DNA of 8,306 nucleotides from Gemmatimonadaceae bacterium (GTDB lineage: Bacteria > Gemmatimonadota > Gemmatimonadetes > Gemmatimonadales > Gemmatimonadaceae), in contig JADGGM010000103.1 in assembly GCA_019689955.1 (NCBI GenBank), positions 1-8,306 of the forward strand, in the 5' to 3' direction. The notes under the pieces are model-generated. The model saw only the letters and a program-made list of their open reading frames with translations, did not search any database and was not told the origin of the DNA. Of the stretch, positions 1 to 6,163 are shown piece after piece (the stretch's first letter is position 1; the number at the start of each line of letters is the position of its first letter). A program made the position numbers and the translations under genes.

Positions 1-47
1 CTACCCGTACGCCTTCGTGGGCAGCGCCCGCTGTGTATACGAGACAG
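1..47 (+). other. Nextera library adapter remnant (assembly artefact)
   Basis: Bases 15-47 align without gaps to the 33-base Nextera read-1 transposase adapter: 28 of 33 positions agree by eye, including 15 of the last 16 bases of the transposon mosaic end (TGTGTATA, then GAGACAG at 41-47). Bases 1-6 (ctaccc) match the end of the P5 arm with one mismatch. Bases 7-14 sit where the 8-base i5 index belongs and resemble a standard i5 index at 6 of 8 positions, recalled from memory. The order P5 arm, index, adapter, insert is the library layout, with genomic DNA beginning at base 48. Most substitutions are A to C on this strand, equal to T to G in the opposite read direction, which fits low-quality read ends. 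The open reading frame running through here on the minus strand is meaningless. Confidence 0.9.
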
Positions 48-325
48 GCATGCGCGGGGGGGACGGAGGCGGCGGCCGAAGCCGAGTGACTCGGCGCGCT
101 CGCCGCGCGCGACGCGCTCGCGGTCTTCTGCCCACGCGCGGGGGCGGGGGTCGTCGCGTCGTCGTCCTGCATGGCTTTCGTGTGCGAGTTCGTCGCCGCG
201 GCGGCGCGGCTCGCCGCGGACTTGGCGCGAGCGAGCGGCGCCATGGACTGCGCGTCGGCGCGCCCGCTCGAGGCGAGCACCGCGAGGCCCGCCAATGCGC
301 TCACCGCCACCAGACGGATGCTCAT
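48..325 (-). CDS. Secreted Ala-rich protein in the pilP/pilQ position, truncated
   Basis: The ATG at 325 overlaps the pilO stop by 4 bp (ATGA), so the gene is translationally coupled to pilO and belongs to the pilMNO operon. The product starts with a signal peptide (MSIRLVAV, hydrophobic to about residue 21, likely signal peptidase I cleavage after GRADA near residue 25). About 65 low-complexity residues rich in Ala, Ser, Thr, Arg and Pro follow, with one acidic patch (QDDDATTP). There is no lipobox cysteine, so it is not an ordinary PilP lipoprotein. In pil operons the gene after pilO is usually pilP and then the secretin pilQ; this could be the leader and linker of a PilQ/AMIN-type secretin or a lineage-specific linker protein, but no diagnostic domain is visible. 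The 3' part is missing because adapter sequence replaces it below base 48; residues encoded by 1-47 must be ignored. Confidence 0.6.
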
Positions 326-954
326 GACTTGGCCCCCTTGGCCACCGGAGGAAGGTCCGCGTCCCCCGCGTCGCCATGCGTGACGAACGTCTGCAGCTGG
401 AACTTCGCCTCGATCACGGCACTCTTGTCGCTACCGTGCAGCTTGTTGGCGTTCGGGTTGTTGGAGAGTTGGAGCGAGACGTTCACCGGGAGCATGATCC
501 GCGTAAGGCTGCCGATGTTCGTGAAGAACTCGGCCAACTGGTGATAGCCGCCGATCACGGACATGCCGTACCGATACGTGTCGTAGTTCTGCCCTTCCTG
601 GACCGGCTGCGGGTCCACGGTCGCGACATCGAGCCCGACGCGGCGAGCCGCGGTGGACACCTGCTCCAGCAGCGACGGTACCTCGTTCCCAGTGGGGATG
701 AGGGTGCGAATGAGAATCAGGTTCTGCTGGTACTCCGCCAGCTGCCGACGGAGCTCGCCGATGTCGCCCTTGGCCATCTCCGCCTTGGCCTTCTGATTGA
801 GCGTCACGAGTTGCTCCACGCGCGCCTGCTTCTGGTCGAGCTCCGCGGAGCGGGGGCTGTAGACGAGGTACCAGTACAGGCCGATCGCGGCGACGGCGAG
901 GAGCCCAACCAGCATCAGCGCTTGCTCGCGCTGCCCCTTTGGCGTTCCGGCCAT
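322..954 (-). CDS. pilO: Type IV pilus inner-membrane alignment protein PilO
   Basis: The 210-residue product has the PilO architecture: a short cytoplasmic tail, one membrane helix (about residues 11-32, LMLVGLLAVAAIGLYWYLV), a periplasmic coiled coil (about 36-82) and a ferredoxin-like periplasmic domain (about 90-195). Family-typical segments include LIPTGNEVPSLLEQVSTAA (85-103) and the stretch from YGMSVIGGY to FFTNIGSL (129-150). PilO pairs with PilN and links the PilM platform to the periplasmic side of the secretin. The start at 954 lies 2 bp after the pilN stop and has a GAGG Shine-Dalgarno sequence about 5 bases upstream, inside the end of pilN. Its stop overlaps the start of the next gene by 4 bp. 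Length is normal for the family. Gene order and topology make the assignment secure. Confidence 0.93.
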   Translation of the reverse strand: MAGTPKGQREQALMLVGLLAVAAIGLYWYLVYSPRSAELDQKQARVEQLVTLNQKAKAEMAKGDIGELRRQLAEYQQNLILIRTLIPTGNEVPSLLEQVSTAARRVGLDVATVDPQPVQEGQNYDTYRYGMSVIGGYHQLAEFFTNIGSLTRIMLPVNVSLQLSNNPNANKLHGSDKSAVIEAKFQLQTFVTHGDAGDADLPPVAKGAKS

Positions 955-956
955 GA

Positions 957-1688
957 CTACCTCACCGAGAGCGAGACGGGAACGGTCCTGATCGCCGATG
1001 GGTCAGGAGTCTGGTAGGAGGCATCGAGCTGGAACTCGGTGACCTCCTTCCCATCGACGAGGATGATCGCGGACTTCGCGAGCTGTACATCCTGAATGAA
1101 TGGCGACGCTTCGAGCACCTTCATGAATCGCGTGAGCGCCTGGATGTCCACGGTGTTCCCGACGATGTGAAGCCGGACCTGCGGGACGCTGGTGGTGTCG
1201 ACCGGCGGGGGCCCCGGCTTCTTCCCGCTCTTCGGCGGCGGGGTCGGGTCGGGCTGCGCCAGCGTCGTGGTGTTGGTCTGGGTGATCGACACGAGCCAGG
1301 TGTACGGCGGCAGCGCGCGGCTCACCTCATCCATGATGTGCGGCCAGACGTAGCGCTTGTTGTCGAAGGAGCGGATCAGCTCGACCTGCTGCACGACGGA
1401 GTCGCGCTGCGCCTCGGCTTTTCGTTTCTGCACGATGACGGCGGCGTAGCGGATCGAGTCCTGCTCGGCCTTCTGCAACTGCTCGTCGAGCGAGGCGGTG
1501 CGCTCCCGCTGGTACAGGTACATCCCGGCGACGCCGAGGATCGCGACCACCGAGAGCGCAAGCGCGCCGACGAGGTAGGGATCCTTGACCTTCGCCACAA
1601 GGCCCGTCGCCATCCCCGCCAGGTCGACCCCGGCGCTTCGGCTCCGTGCTTTCTTCCCTGTGCCAGGGAGGAGATTGATCTCGATCAT
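957..1688 (-). CDS. pilN: Type IV pilus inner-membrane alignment protein PilN
   Basis: The 243-residue protein begins with MIEINLLP, the conserved cytoplasmic PilN motif that docks into PilM. One membrane helix follows at about residues 38-59, then a coiled coil (about 62-105) and a periplasmic alpha/beta domain. That domain contains the family-typical stretch from RYVWPHIMDEVSRALP to TWLVSI (112-135) and the segment around IQALTRFMKVLEASPFIQDV (182-201). Together with PilO it forms the membrane heterodimer of the alignment complex. A Pro/Lys-rich insertion at about 145-163 (PDPTPPPKSGKKPGPPP) makes it somewhat longer than many homologues. The gene starts 21 bp after pilM, with a GAAGG ribosome site 7 bases before the ATG, and ends 2 bp before pilO. 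Confidence 0.94.
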   Translation of the reverse strand: MIEINLLPGTGKKARSRSAGVDLAGMATGLVAKVKDPYLVGALALSVVAILGVAGMYLYQRERTASLDEQLQKAEQDSIRYAAVIVQKRKAEAQRDSVVQQVELIRSFDNKRYVWPHIMDEVSRALPPYTWLVSITQTNTTTLAQPDPTPPPKSGKKPGPPPVDTTSVPQVRLHIVGNTVDIQALTRFMKVLEASPFIQDVQLAKSAIILVDGKEVTEFQLDASYQTPDPSAIRTVPVSLSVR

Positions 1689-1709
1689 GACGCGACCTTC
1701 GTGGGAAGA

Positions 1710-2753
1710 TCAGGCGACCTGGCGCAGCGCCAGCCCGATCGGAAGCATGAGGAGTGGAGCAACATCGTCGATGACGAGCGAATCGAAAGCACCGTCACGT
1801 ACGCGAAGGCGTTGCAGTGGGTTGGCCATCTCCACCGGCAGCCGCAGACGCGCCGCGAGCGCTTCGTTGAGCCCCGGCACTCGCGCGCCGCCTCCGCAGG
1901 TGTAGGCGGCCTTGAGCTTGCTCGAGGAGCGCGACGAGCTGGCGAGGAACGCGGCCGCACGCTCGATGCCGACGGCGATCTCCTCGCCCCGCGTCTCGGT
2001 GACGGTCTGGAGGTGCGGGGAGCGATCGTAGCCCTGCAGCAGCCCGTCCGCTTCCTCGGCGCTCAACCCGCGCTCCCGCTGCAAGTCCTCGCGGAAGCGC
2101 CGCGTGCCGACGGCGATGTCGCGGGTGAGCAGCGGGATACCGTCATCCATGATATTGATGTTCGTGACTTCGTGTCCGATGTTGACCAGGCACACGACGC
2201 CGGACATCGCATCGGGATAGTTGACCTCGAACGCGTTGTGGAGCGCGAAGGCATCGACGTCGACCACGCTGGGCGTGACCTCGGCGTCGGTGAGGAGCCG
2301 CAGCTTCCCCTCGACGAGGTCGCGCTTGGCGGCGACGAGGAGCACGCTCATCTCGAGCCCGTCGTCGTCCGGATCGAGGATCTGGAAGTCGAGCTCCACG
2401 GACTCCATGTCGAACGGGACGTGTTGCTCGGCTTCCCACCGAATCAGCTCGCGCGCTTGCTGCTCCTTCACGCGATCGATCTGGATCTTCTTGATGATCA
2501 CGTCGCGCCCGCCCACGGCCGTCACGACCGGCTTGTTCTTGATCCCGGCCGCCGACAGCGCGGCGCGAACCGCGTCGGCGACGATGCCGGGGTCCATGAT
2601 CTCCCCCTCGACGATGGCGTCGGCGAGCAGCGGGGCGATGGCGACCTTCGTGAGCTCCGGCTCGCTGCGGCCGTGATCAATGACTGCGACCTTGATGAGA
2701 CCTGACCCGATGTCGAGTCCGACTGTGGTCTTCTTGCGTCCGAAGAGCCCCAT
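1710..2753 (-). CDS. pilM: Type IV pilus assembly ATPase-like protein PilM
   Basis: The 347-residue cytoplasmic protein has the actin/FtsA-like fold of PilM. It opens with MGLFGRKK, followed by the phosphate-binding motif VGLDIGSGLIKVAVI (11-25). Other conserved blocks are IRWEAEQHVPFD (104-115), VDVDAFALHNAFE (164-176), the second phosphate region LVNIGHEVTNINI (189-201) and the adenosine motif CGGGARVPGL (286-295). It ends in the usual LPIGLALR. PilM binds nucleotide and the N-terminal peptide of PilN, anchoring the alignment complex on the cytoplasmic face. It heads the pilMNO operon after a 205-bp intergenic region, so it probably has its own promoter. No clear Shine-Dalgarno sequence lies just upstream of the ATG; the start is chosen because MGLFGRKK is the conserved N-terminus. 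Confidence 0.95.
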   Translation of the reverse strand: MGLFGRKKTTVGLDIGSGLIKVAVIDHGRSEPELTKVAIAPLLADAIVEGEIMDPGIVADAVRAALSAAGIKNKPVVTAVGGRDVIIKKIQIDRVKEQQARELIRWEAEQHVPFDMESVELDFQILDPDDDGLEMSVLLVAAKRDLVEGKLRLLTDAEVTPSVVDVDAFALHNAFEVNYPDAMSGVVCLVNIGHEVTNINIMDDGIPLLTRDIAVGTRRFREDLQRERGLSAEEADGLLQGYDRSPHLQTVTETRGEEIAVGIERAAAFLASSSRSSSKLKAAYTCGGGARVPGLNEALAARLRLPVEMANPLQRLRVRDGAFDSLVIDDVAPLLMLPIGLALRQVA

Positions 2754-2958
2754 GGTATGGCCGGTGTGTGACGGGGAAATCGAAGGTGGCTACGCGAATG
2801 TCGTGGAGAGAGCGTGGTGCGCGGTGCCTGTGCTGCAACGCCACGTCCAGGTGGCTAGGCTACCAGTGACACGACCCGGGGCGCATGAAGTAACAGAAGG
2901 TGACGTATTGGGCCTGTTGCGTGTCATTCGTGTGGACTGTCATGTGTATCGAGACGTA
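2754..2958 (-). other. Intergenic region upstream of pilM
   Basis: This 205-bp gap between the short pilX gene and pilM holds no convincing ORF or RNA gene. It contains a candidate sigma-54 -24/-12 element at 2834-2850, annotated separately. It also contains a widely spaced 7-bp inverted repeat: tgacacg at 2867-2873 and cgtgtca at 2920-2926, separated by 46 bases. I found no strong hairpin with a T-run, so no clear terminator for the upstream pilin set. No good -35/-10 pair for the housekeeping sigma factor was obvious. Confidence 0.5.
2834..2850 (-). promoter_or_regulatory. Candidate sigma-54 (-24/-12) promoter for pilMNO
   Basis: On the minus strand this reads CTGGACGTGGCGTTGCA. The invariant GG (2848-2847) and GC (2836-2835) are separated by exactly 10 bases, and the -12 half TTGCA is perfect. 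The -24 half has TGG but then departs from the consensus TGGCAC. A start point near 2823 would leave a leader of about 70 nt before pilM. GG-N10-GC occurs often by chance in GC-rich DNA, so this rests on the -12 match, the intergenic position, and the sigma-54 activator gene elsewhere in the window. Confidence 0.3.
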
Positions 2959-3546
2959 TCACATCTCCGTCCAGGCGGGTCCGCGTGGGATCCCCGGCTC
3001 ACTCGCCGGCGTCGTGCCGCGACTCGAGTCCGCGCCAACTGTGTCCGGGGGTGCCGCGGTGGGGCGGAGCGCGACGAGGAGCGCGATGCGGCGCGCGGCG
3101 CGAACGGCGCCGGACCGGACGACCGCCGCGGAGACGAGGAGCGCGCTCGACGTCGTGAGCTTCCAGACCCATACGGTGTCTGTCGCATCGGCGAGCGCGC
3201 CCGCGCGACTGCCGGGGGTTGGTCCGGACGCCGCCGCGCCGCTCGCCACGCCGTCGATGAGGGTGTAGACGCGAGTGGCGAGCAGCCCCGTTGGGGGGGC
3301 GGCGCTCCAGAGGGCGCTCCACACGGCCGGGGCGATCGTGTGATAGATGCCATACTCCGCCGCGGCGAGCGCGCGGGTCCGCAGGTGGGTGTTGCGCGCG
3401 TCGCGGACGTGACGGAGCGCGGCGAAGAACACGCCGGTGGCGAGGGCGCCGAGCGTCGCGATGGCGGCGACGGTCGCGAGGAGCGCGACGCCGCGGCGGC
3501 GGCGTGGACGGCCGGGGAGAGGGGTGAACGCAGCGTGTTTCTTCAT
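2959..3546 (-). CDS. Short PilX-type minor pilin (set A)
   Basis: The 195-residue protein has a basic leader (PGRPRRRRG), a probable prepilin cleavage site after Gly19, and a hydrophobic helix VALLATVAAIATLGALATGVF (residues 20-40). It then carries RALAAAEYG (58-66), matching the ALxAAE signature of PilX N-terminal domains and identical to the corresponding segment of the long PilX at 4984-6132. Residue +5 of the mature form is not Glu, as is usual for PilX/GspK-like tip subunits. Homology to the long PilX continues through TRVYTLIDG (91-99) and the RRIALLVAL block (152-160). The protein then ends in a Pro/Ser/Thr-rich tail, without the beta-solenoid domain and without any cysteine. Its ATG overlaps the pilW stop by 4 bp. 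Role: minor pilin of a tip/priming complex, inferred from family and context. Confidence 0.8.
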   Translation of the reverse strand: MKKHAAFTPLPGRPRRRRGVALLATVAAIATLGALATGVFFAALRHVRDARNTHLRTRALAAAEYGIYHTIAPAVWSALWSAAPPTGLLATRVYTLIDGVASGAAASGPTPGSRAGALADATDTVWVWKLTTSSALLVSAAVVRSGAVRAARRIALLVALRPTAAPPDTVGADSSRGTTPASEPGIPRGPAWTEM

Positions 3547-4439
3547 GGATTGCGCAGTGTGATGGGCAACGTGAGTGAATCGCGGAACGGGCCAAGGGTG
3601 AACCCCTCGGCGCGCAACGGCGCCCGGCTGTCGCTGCGCAGGACGATCTCGATCCGTGCGACGCGCGCGGGGTCGTTGGTCTCGGCGTCCGCGGAGTCAC
3701 GGTAGACGAAGCGCACTCCGCCAGCGTCGAAGGGACCGCTCACCGGTTGCAGCGCGGTGCACGGCGTGGCACGGGTCGGTAGACAGTCGGAGACGCCGAG
3801 GTACCAGCGGGCGTCGGCGGCTCGATAGAGCGCGTAGCGGGTGCGGCGGACGAAACGAAGCGCCGCACCTGGACCGACGAGCGGCGGGAGGGGCGGAGCG
3901 AGCCGGAGCGCGAGCGCTGCTCCGGCATCCGCGGCGGTGAGGGCAAAGCCGCTCGCCGTCGGGCAGTCGCCGCCTCGCTCGGGGCTCGCGGTCACCACGT
4001 GCGCGAGCCAGCGCGCGGAATCGGGGGGCTCGGCGGCGTAGACGAGCACGGTGTCGCCGACCTGCAGCTCCGTGGTCCACGCCGTGAGGGAACGAGGCGC
4101 ATCGAGGTGCGGCGGGATGCCGATCGTGGTGCGGGATGCGTCGATCGAGCAGATGACCGATGCGCCCAACGGCGCGCGGACGTCGACCGCGTCGGGACCC
4201 AGGGCGTAGATGCCGCCGCTGGCGGGGGCGACGCCGCGGAGCTCGTGGCGCAAAAGGTTCGCCGCGTCGTAGACCGCGCCGCGGGTCGCCACGATCTGCG
4301 CGATCGCCTGGTAGAAGCGCTCCTGCCGAACGGTGGTGCGGAGGACCACGGCGCCGATGAGCCCCGTGAGCGCGCACGTGACCAGGAGCTCGGCGAGGGA
4401 GATGCCGCGGCGCGCGCGGCGACGGTGGTGGGTCAGCAT
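3543..4439 (-). CDS. PilW-like minor pilin (set A)
   Basis: The 298-residue prepilin starts MLTHHRRRARRG, with cleavage expected after Gly12. The mature N-terminus ISLAELLVTCALTG has Glu at +5 (E17), followed by a hydrophobic helix to about residue 33. The large C-terminal domain aligns by eye with the other PilW (6164-7108): SVICSID with SVICQFG, VGDTVLVY with VGDSVVIY, RYALYRAAD with RYELFQASD, RWYLGVSDC with LWYLGMRDC. Four cysteines outside the helix (97, 159, 219, 227) are at equivalent places in both paralogues and may form two periplasmic disulfides. The ATG at 4439 overlaps the upstream pilV by 7 bp with GGAG about 9 bases upstream. An in-frame start at 4550 is rejected because it would put 37 Arg-rich residues before the leader. 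It overlaps the downstream pilX by 4 bp. Confidence 0.83.
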   Translation of the reverse strand: MLTHHRRRARRGISLAELLVTCALTGLIGAVVLRTTVRQERFYQAIAQIVATRGAVYDAANLLRHELRGVAPASGGIYALGPDAVDVRAPLGASVICSIDASRTTIGIPPHLDAPRSLTAWTTELQVGDTVLVYAAEPPDSARWLAHVVTASPERGGDCPTASGFALTAADAGAALALRLAPPLPPLVGPGAALRFVRRTRYALYRAADARWYLGVSDCLPTRATPCTALQPVSGPFDAGGVRFVYRDSADAETNDPARVARIEIVLRSDSRAPLRAEGFTLGPFRDSLTLPITLRNP

Positions 4440-4810
4440 GCGGCGGCGCTCCGGTAGCTCTCGGTGTGCGACGACCGCCCCCCGCTGCCGGCGACGCGCA
4501 CGCTCTCCCGCATGTCGCGCACGCGGCCGGCGCCCGGCGCGAGCTCCCACGCTTCGGCGACCCCGCGCGCGGAGTCGCGCCCCGTGGCGGGGGCACAGGG
4601 AAGCGCGCGAAGGCGCTCGAAGCGCGACTCCGCCATCATCGCGGCCAACGCGTCACGCGCCGCATCGCCCTCGAGTCGAGCGATCGAGGTACCCGCGGCG
4701 ACCACCGCCAGGAGACCGACGGAGAGCACGACGAGCGCGACGAGCAGCTCCACGAGGGTGAAGCCACCGGTGCGGGCTTCGGGGGAACGGCAACCGTTCT
4801 GAGGGCGCAT
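4433..4810 (-). CDS. PilV/GspI-like minor pilin (set A)
   Basis: This is a 125-residue type IV prepilin. The leader ends ARTGG, cleavage is expected after Gly16, and the mature N-terminus FTLVELLVALVVLSVG carries the invariant Glu at +5 (E21). A long hydrophobic helix follows. The small C-terminal domain resembles the second PilV (7099-7491): LPCAPATGRDSARGVAEAW lines up with RHCTALASGSAVTRGMTEHW, and both end in ESY plus a near-terminal cysteine. Cys72 and Cys125, the last residue, could close a disulfide loop. The ATG at 4810 has GGAG about 8 bases upstream. It is the first gene of set A, beginning about 80 bp after a strong terminator hairpin, so a promoter is expected between 4811 and 4889, though none was clear to me. 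Confidence 0.82.
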   Translation of the reverse strand: MRPQNGCRSPEARTGGFTLVELLVALVVLSVGLLAVVAAGTSIARLEGDAARDALAAMMAESRFERLRALPCAPATGRDSARGVAEAWELAPGAGRVRDMRESVRVAGSGGRSSHTESYRSAAAC

Positions 4811-4883
4811 GCAGAGAGCTCCGACTGGAGCGGGAGACCATGTTGGCCGCGGGACTCGGATCCCCGCGCCGCGTACGCCCCAT

Positions 4884-4924
4884 AAGAAACACGCCCTGGA
4901 TGACGGTGCATCATCCAGGGCGTG
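4884..4924 (-). terminator. Intrinsic terminator after minor pilin set B
   Basis: A perfect 14-bp inverted repeat (4890-4903 with 4911-4924, arms CACGCCCTGGATGA and its complement) encloses a 7-base loop. Read on the minus strand the hairpin is followed directly by TTTCTTA, a T-rich tail. It lies about 60 bp after the stop of the long pilX and is oriented for the minus-strand operon; on the other strand no T-run follows. This should end or attenuate transcription of set B before set A. Confidence 0.82.
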
Positions 4925-4937
4925 CGTCGATCATCAT

Positions 4938-4970
4938 CCCGTTTCGGCCACCTATCCCCGGCCGAACGGG
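4938..4970 (-). terminator. Second, imperfect hairpin just after the long pilX
   Basis: The arms cccg-t-ttcggcc (4938-4949) and ggccgaacggg (4960-4970) pair as 11 bp with one bulged T, around a 10-base loop. The hairpin starts about 13 bp after the pilX stop. It has no T-run, so it may protect the mRNA 3' end or add to the nearby terminator rather than terminate by itself. Confidence 0.45.
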
Positions 4971-4983
4971 GTGGACGCGGGGG

Positions 4984-6132
4984 TCACTGGAGCTCGACCC
5001 ACGATCGTCCGTGCGCGAGCGAGGGCGACGCGCTCCCCTGCACCGCCTTGTTGAGGGCGCACTGCGAGTAGTTCACGACCGCGTTCCCGAGCACCGTGTT
5101 CTGCTCGAAGTCCACGTTCGCCGCGAGCACGCCGCCGTTGAAGTGGCCGCCGGTCCCCGTGGTCTGGAGGTTTTTCCGCACAATCACGGGGCCGTAGAAC
5201 TCGAAGCCGCCGCTCACCTGGAGGTCACCGTCGACGAGGAGGATGCCCTGGCCGTAGCCGCCGGTCACGTGCAGGTCGCCCGGGACGTAGATCACCGGGT
5301 AGTAGTCGGCGCAGTAGCCTTTGCCGTCGGTCCGGTACGGGTCGCCCCAGTTGTACGGATCGGCGGTGTAGCAGGTGTTGTTGTAGTACGAGACCTTCAT
5401 CCCGCTGAGCGTCGAGCCGCCGGGGATCCGGAGGGTTGCCATGCTGGCGAGGTCGCTCCAGCTCACGTCGCCGAACTTGTCGTACGTGCTGTCGTCGCCG
5501 GCGAGGGGGGACTGCTGCATCCTCGGGTCGCCGGAGAGGCAGGTCTCGTTTTTGCACCCGGAGAAGGTGACCTTGGTGGTATCGTTGGTCGTGAGCGCGG
5601 GGAGCGCGCCGCCGGGCGGCGGGCAGTTCCAGTGCGGGATGGTGTCGTCATTCCCGTCAATGAACGACGAGCCGCCGATCTTGGTGGAGCCGCGGGTGGT
5701 GAGGGCGGCGAGGATGTTGAACTGGGCCACCGAGAGCATGACGAGCACGCCGATGCGCGAGCGTGCCTGCGCCGTGCTCCCGCTCCCCGCGCGTCCCTCG
5801 GAGGTCAGGAAGAAGTTCCCGTTGCCGAGGTTCGTGATACGCACGGTGTCGATCGCACCGTTGCTGAGCGTGTAGGCTCGCGTCCCGATGATGCCGCTGT
5901 CGGAGCTGGTGTTCCACGCGGTCTGCCACTGGTCGGGGCCTTTGCCGCTGAGCATGTAGCTCGCGCCGTACTCCGCGGCGGCGAGGGCGCGCGCCTTCAG
6001 GATGGTGTTCCGCCCGATGCGAAACTCCTGCGTCGAGGCGTAGAACACGCCGGCCACGAGCGCGCCGATGATGACGATGGCGGCCAACGCGACGGCCAGC
6101 GCGAATCCGGGACGACGACGCTGCATGTTCAT
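4984..6132 (-). CDS. Long PilX-type minor pilin with beta-solenoid-like C-terminus (set B)
   Basis: The 382-residue protein starts MNMQRRRPG, with prepilin cleavage likely after Gly9. A hydrophobic helix FALAVALAAIVIIGALVAGVF (10-30) lacks Glu at +5, as usual for PilX/GspK types. ARALAAAEYG (47-56) is the PilX signature. Residues 1-150 parallel the short PilX of set A. The rest is extra: a loop-rich region with short Gly-Gly motifs, then rungs such as YVPGDLHVTGG, ILLVDGDLQVSGG, GPVIVRKNLQTTG and GGVLAANVDFEQN (282-345), spaced about 18 residues, like a bactofilin-type parallel beta-helix. Six cysteines (170, 193, 198, 254, 274, 358) lie in this part, enough for three disulfides. The start at 6132 is chosen over the in-frame ATG at 6183 because AGGAG sits 7 bases upstream and the longer form would overlap pilW. 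It probably sits at the pilus tip as a binding or capping subunit; the ligand is unknown. Confidence 0.82.
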   Translation of the reverse strand: MNMQRRRPGFALAVALAAIVIIGALVAGVFYASTQEFRIGRNTILKARALAAAEYGASYMLSGKGPDQWQTAWNTSSDSGIIGTRAYTLSNGAIDTVRITNLGNGNFFLTSEGRAGSGSTAQARSRIGVLVMLSVAQFNILAALTTRGSTKIGGSSFIDGNDDTIPHWNCPPPGGALPALTTNDTTKVTFSGCKNETCLSGDPRMQQSPLAGDDSTYDKFGDVSWSDLASMATLRIPGGSTLSGMKVSYYNNTCYTADPYNWGDPYRTDGKGYCADYYPVIYVPGDLHVTGGYGQGILLVDGDLQVSGGFEFYGPVIVRKNLQTTGTGGHFNGGVLAANVDFEQNTVLGNAVVNYSQCALNKAVQGSASPSLAHGRSWVELQ

Positions 6133-6163
6133 GGCGATTCTCCTGACACGGAAACGAGCACGG

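Larger units (their letters stand above)
4811..4983 (-). other. Intergenic region between minor pilin sets B and A
   Basis: This 173-bp gap separates the end of the long pilX from set A pilV. It holds two hairpins annotated separately (4938-4970 and 4884-4924). Closer to pilV is a short GC-rich inverted repeat, cgcggg at 4848-4853 and cccgcg at 4863-4868. I saw no promoter that I would defend and no coding sequence. Confidence 0.5.

Noticed and set aside
48..160. GC-rich repeated cgcgc/gcgcg stretches suggesting a repeat array or structured RNA
   Set aside because: They are explained by Ala/Arg/Ser codons of the low-complexity protein segment; no regular repeat unit is present.
17..544. Plus-strand ORF starting inside the adapter
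   Set aside because: It begins in non-genomic adapter sequence and is antisense to the signal-peptide gene and pilO.
1167..2705. Long plus-strand ORF of 512 codons opposite pilN and pilM
   Set aside because: It is antisense to two confidently identified genes; its Arg/Asp/Leu-rich composition is the usual reverse-strand artefact of high-GC coding DNA, and it has no recognisable domain.
2680..3705. Plus-strand ORF of 341 codons across the pilM start and short pilX
   Set aside because: Overlaps the pilM 5' end, the intergenic region and pilX in antisense; the composition is artefactual.
3543..4550. Longer form of set A PilW starting at 4550
   Set aside because: The extra 37 residues are Arg/Ala-rich out-of-frame translation of pilV and would bury the prepilin leader; the ATG at 4439 gives a normal 12-residue leader.
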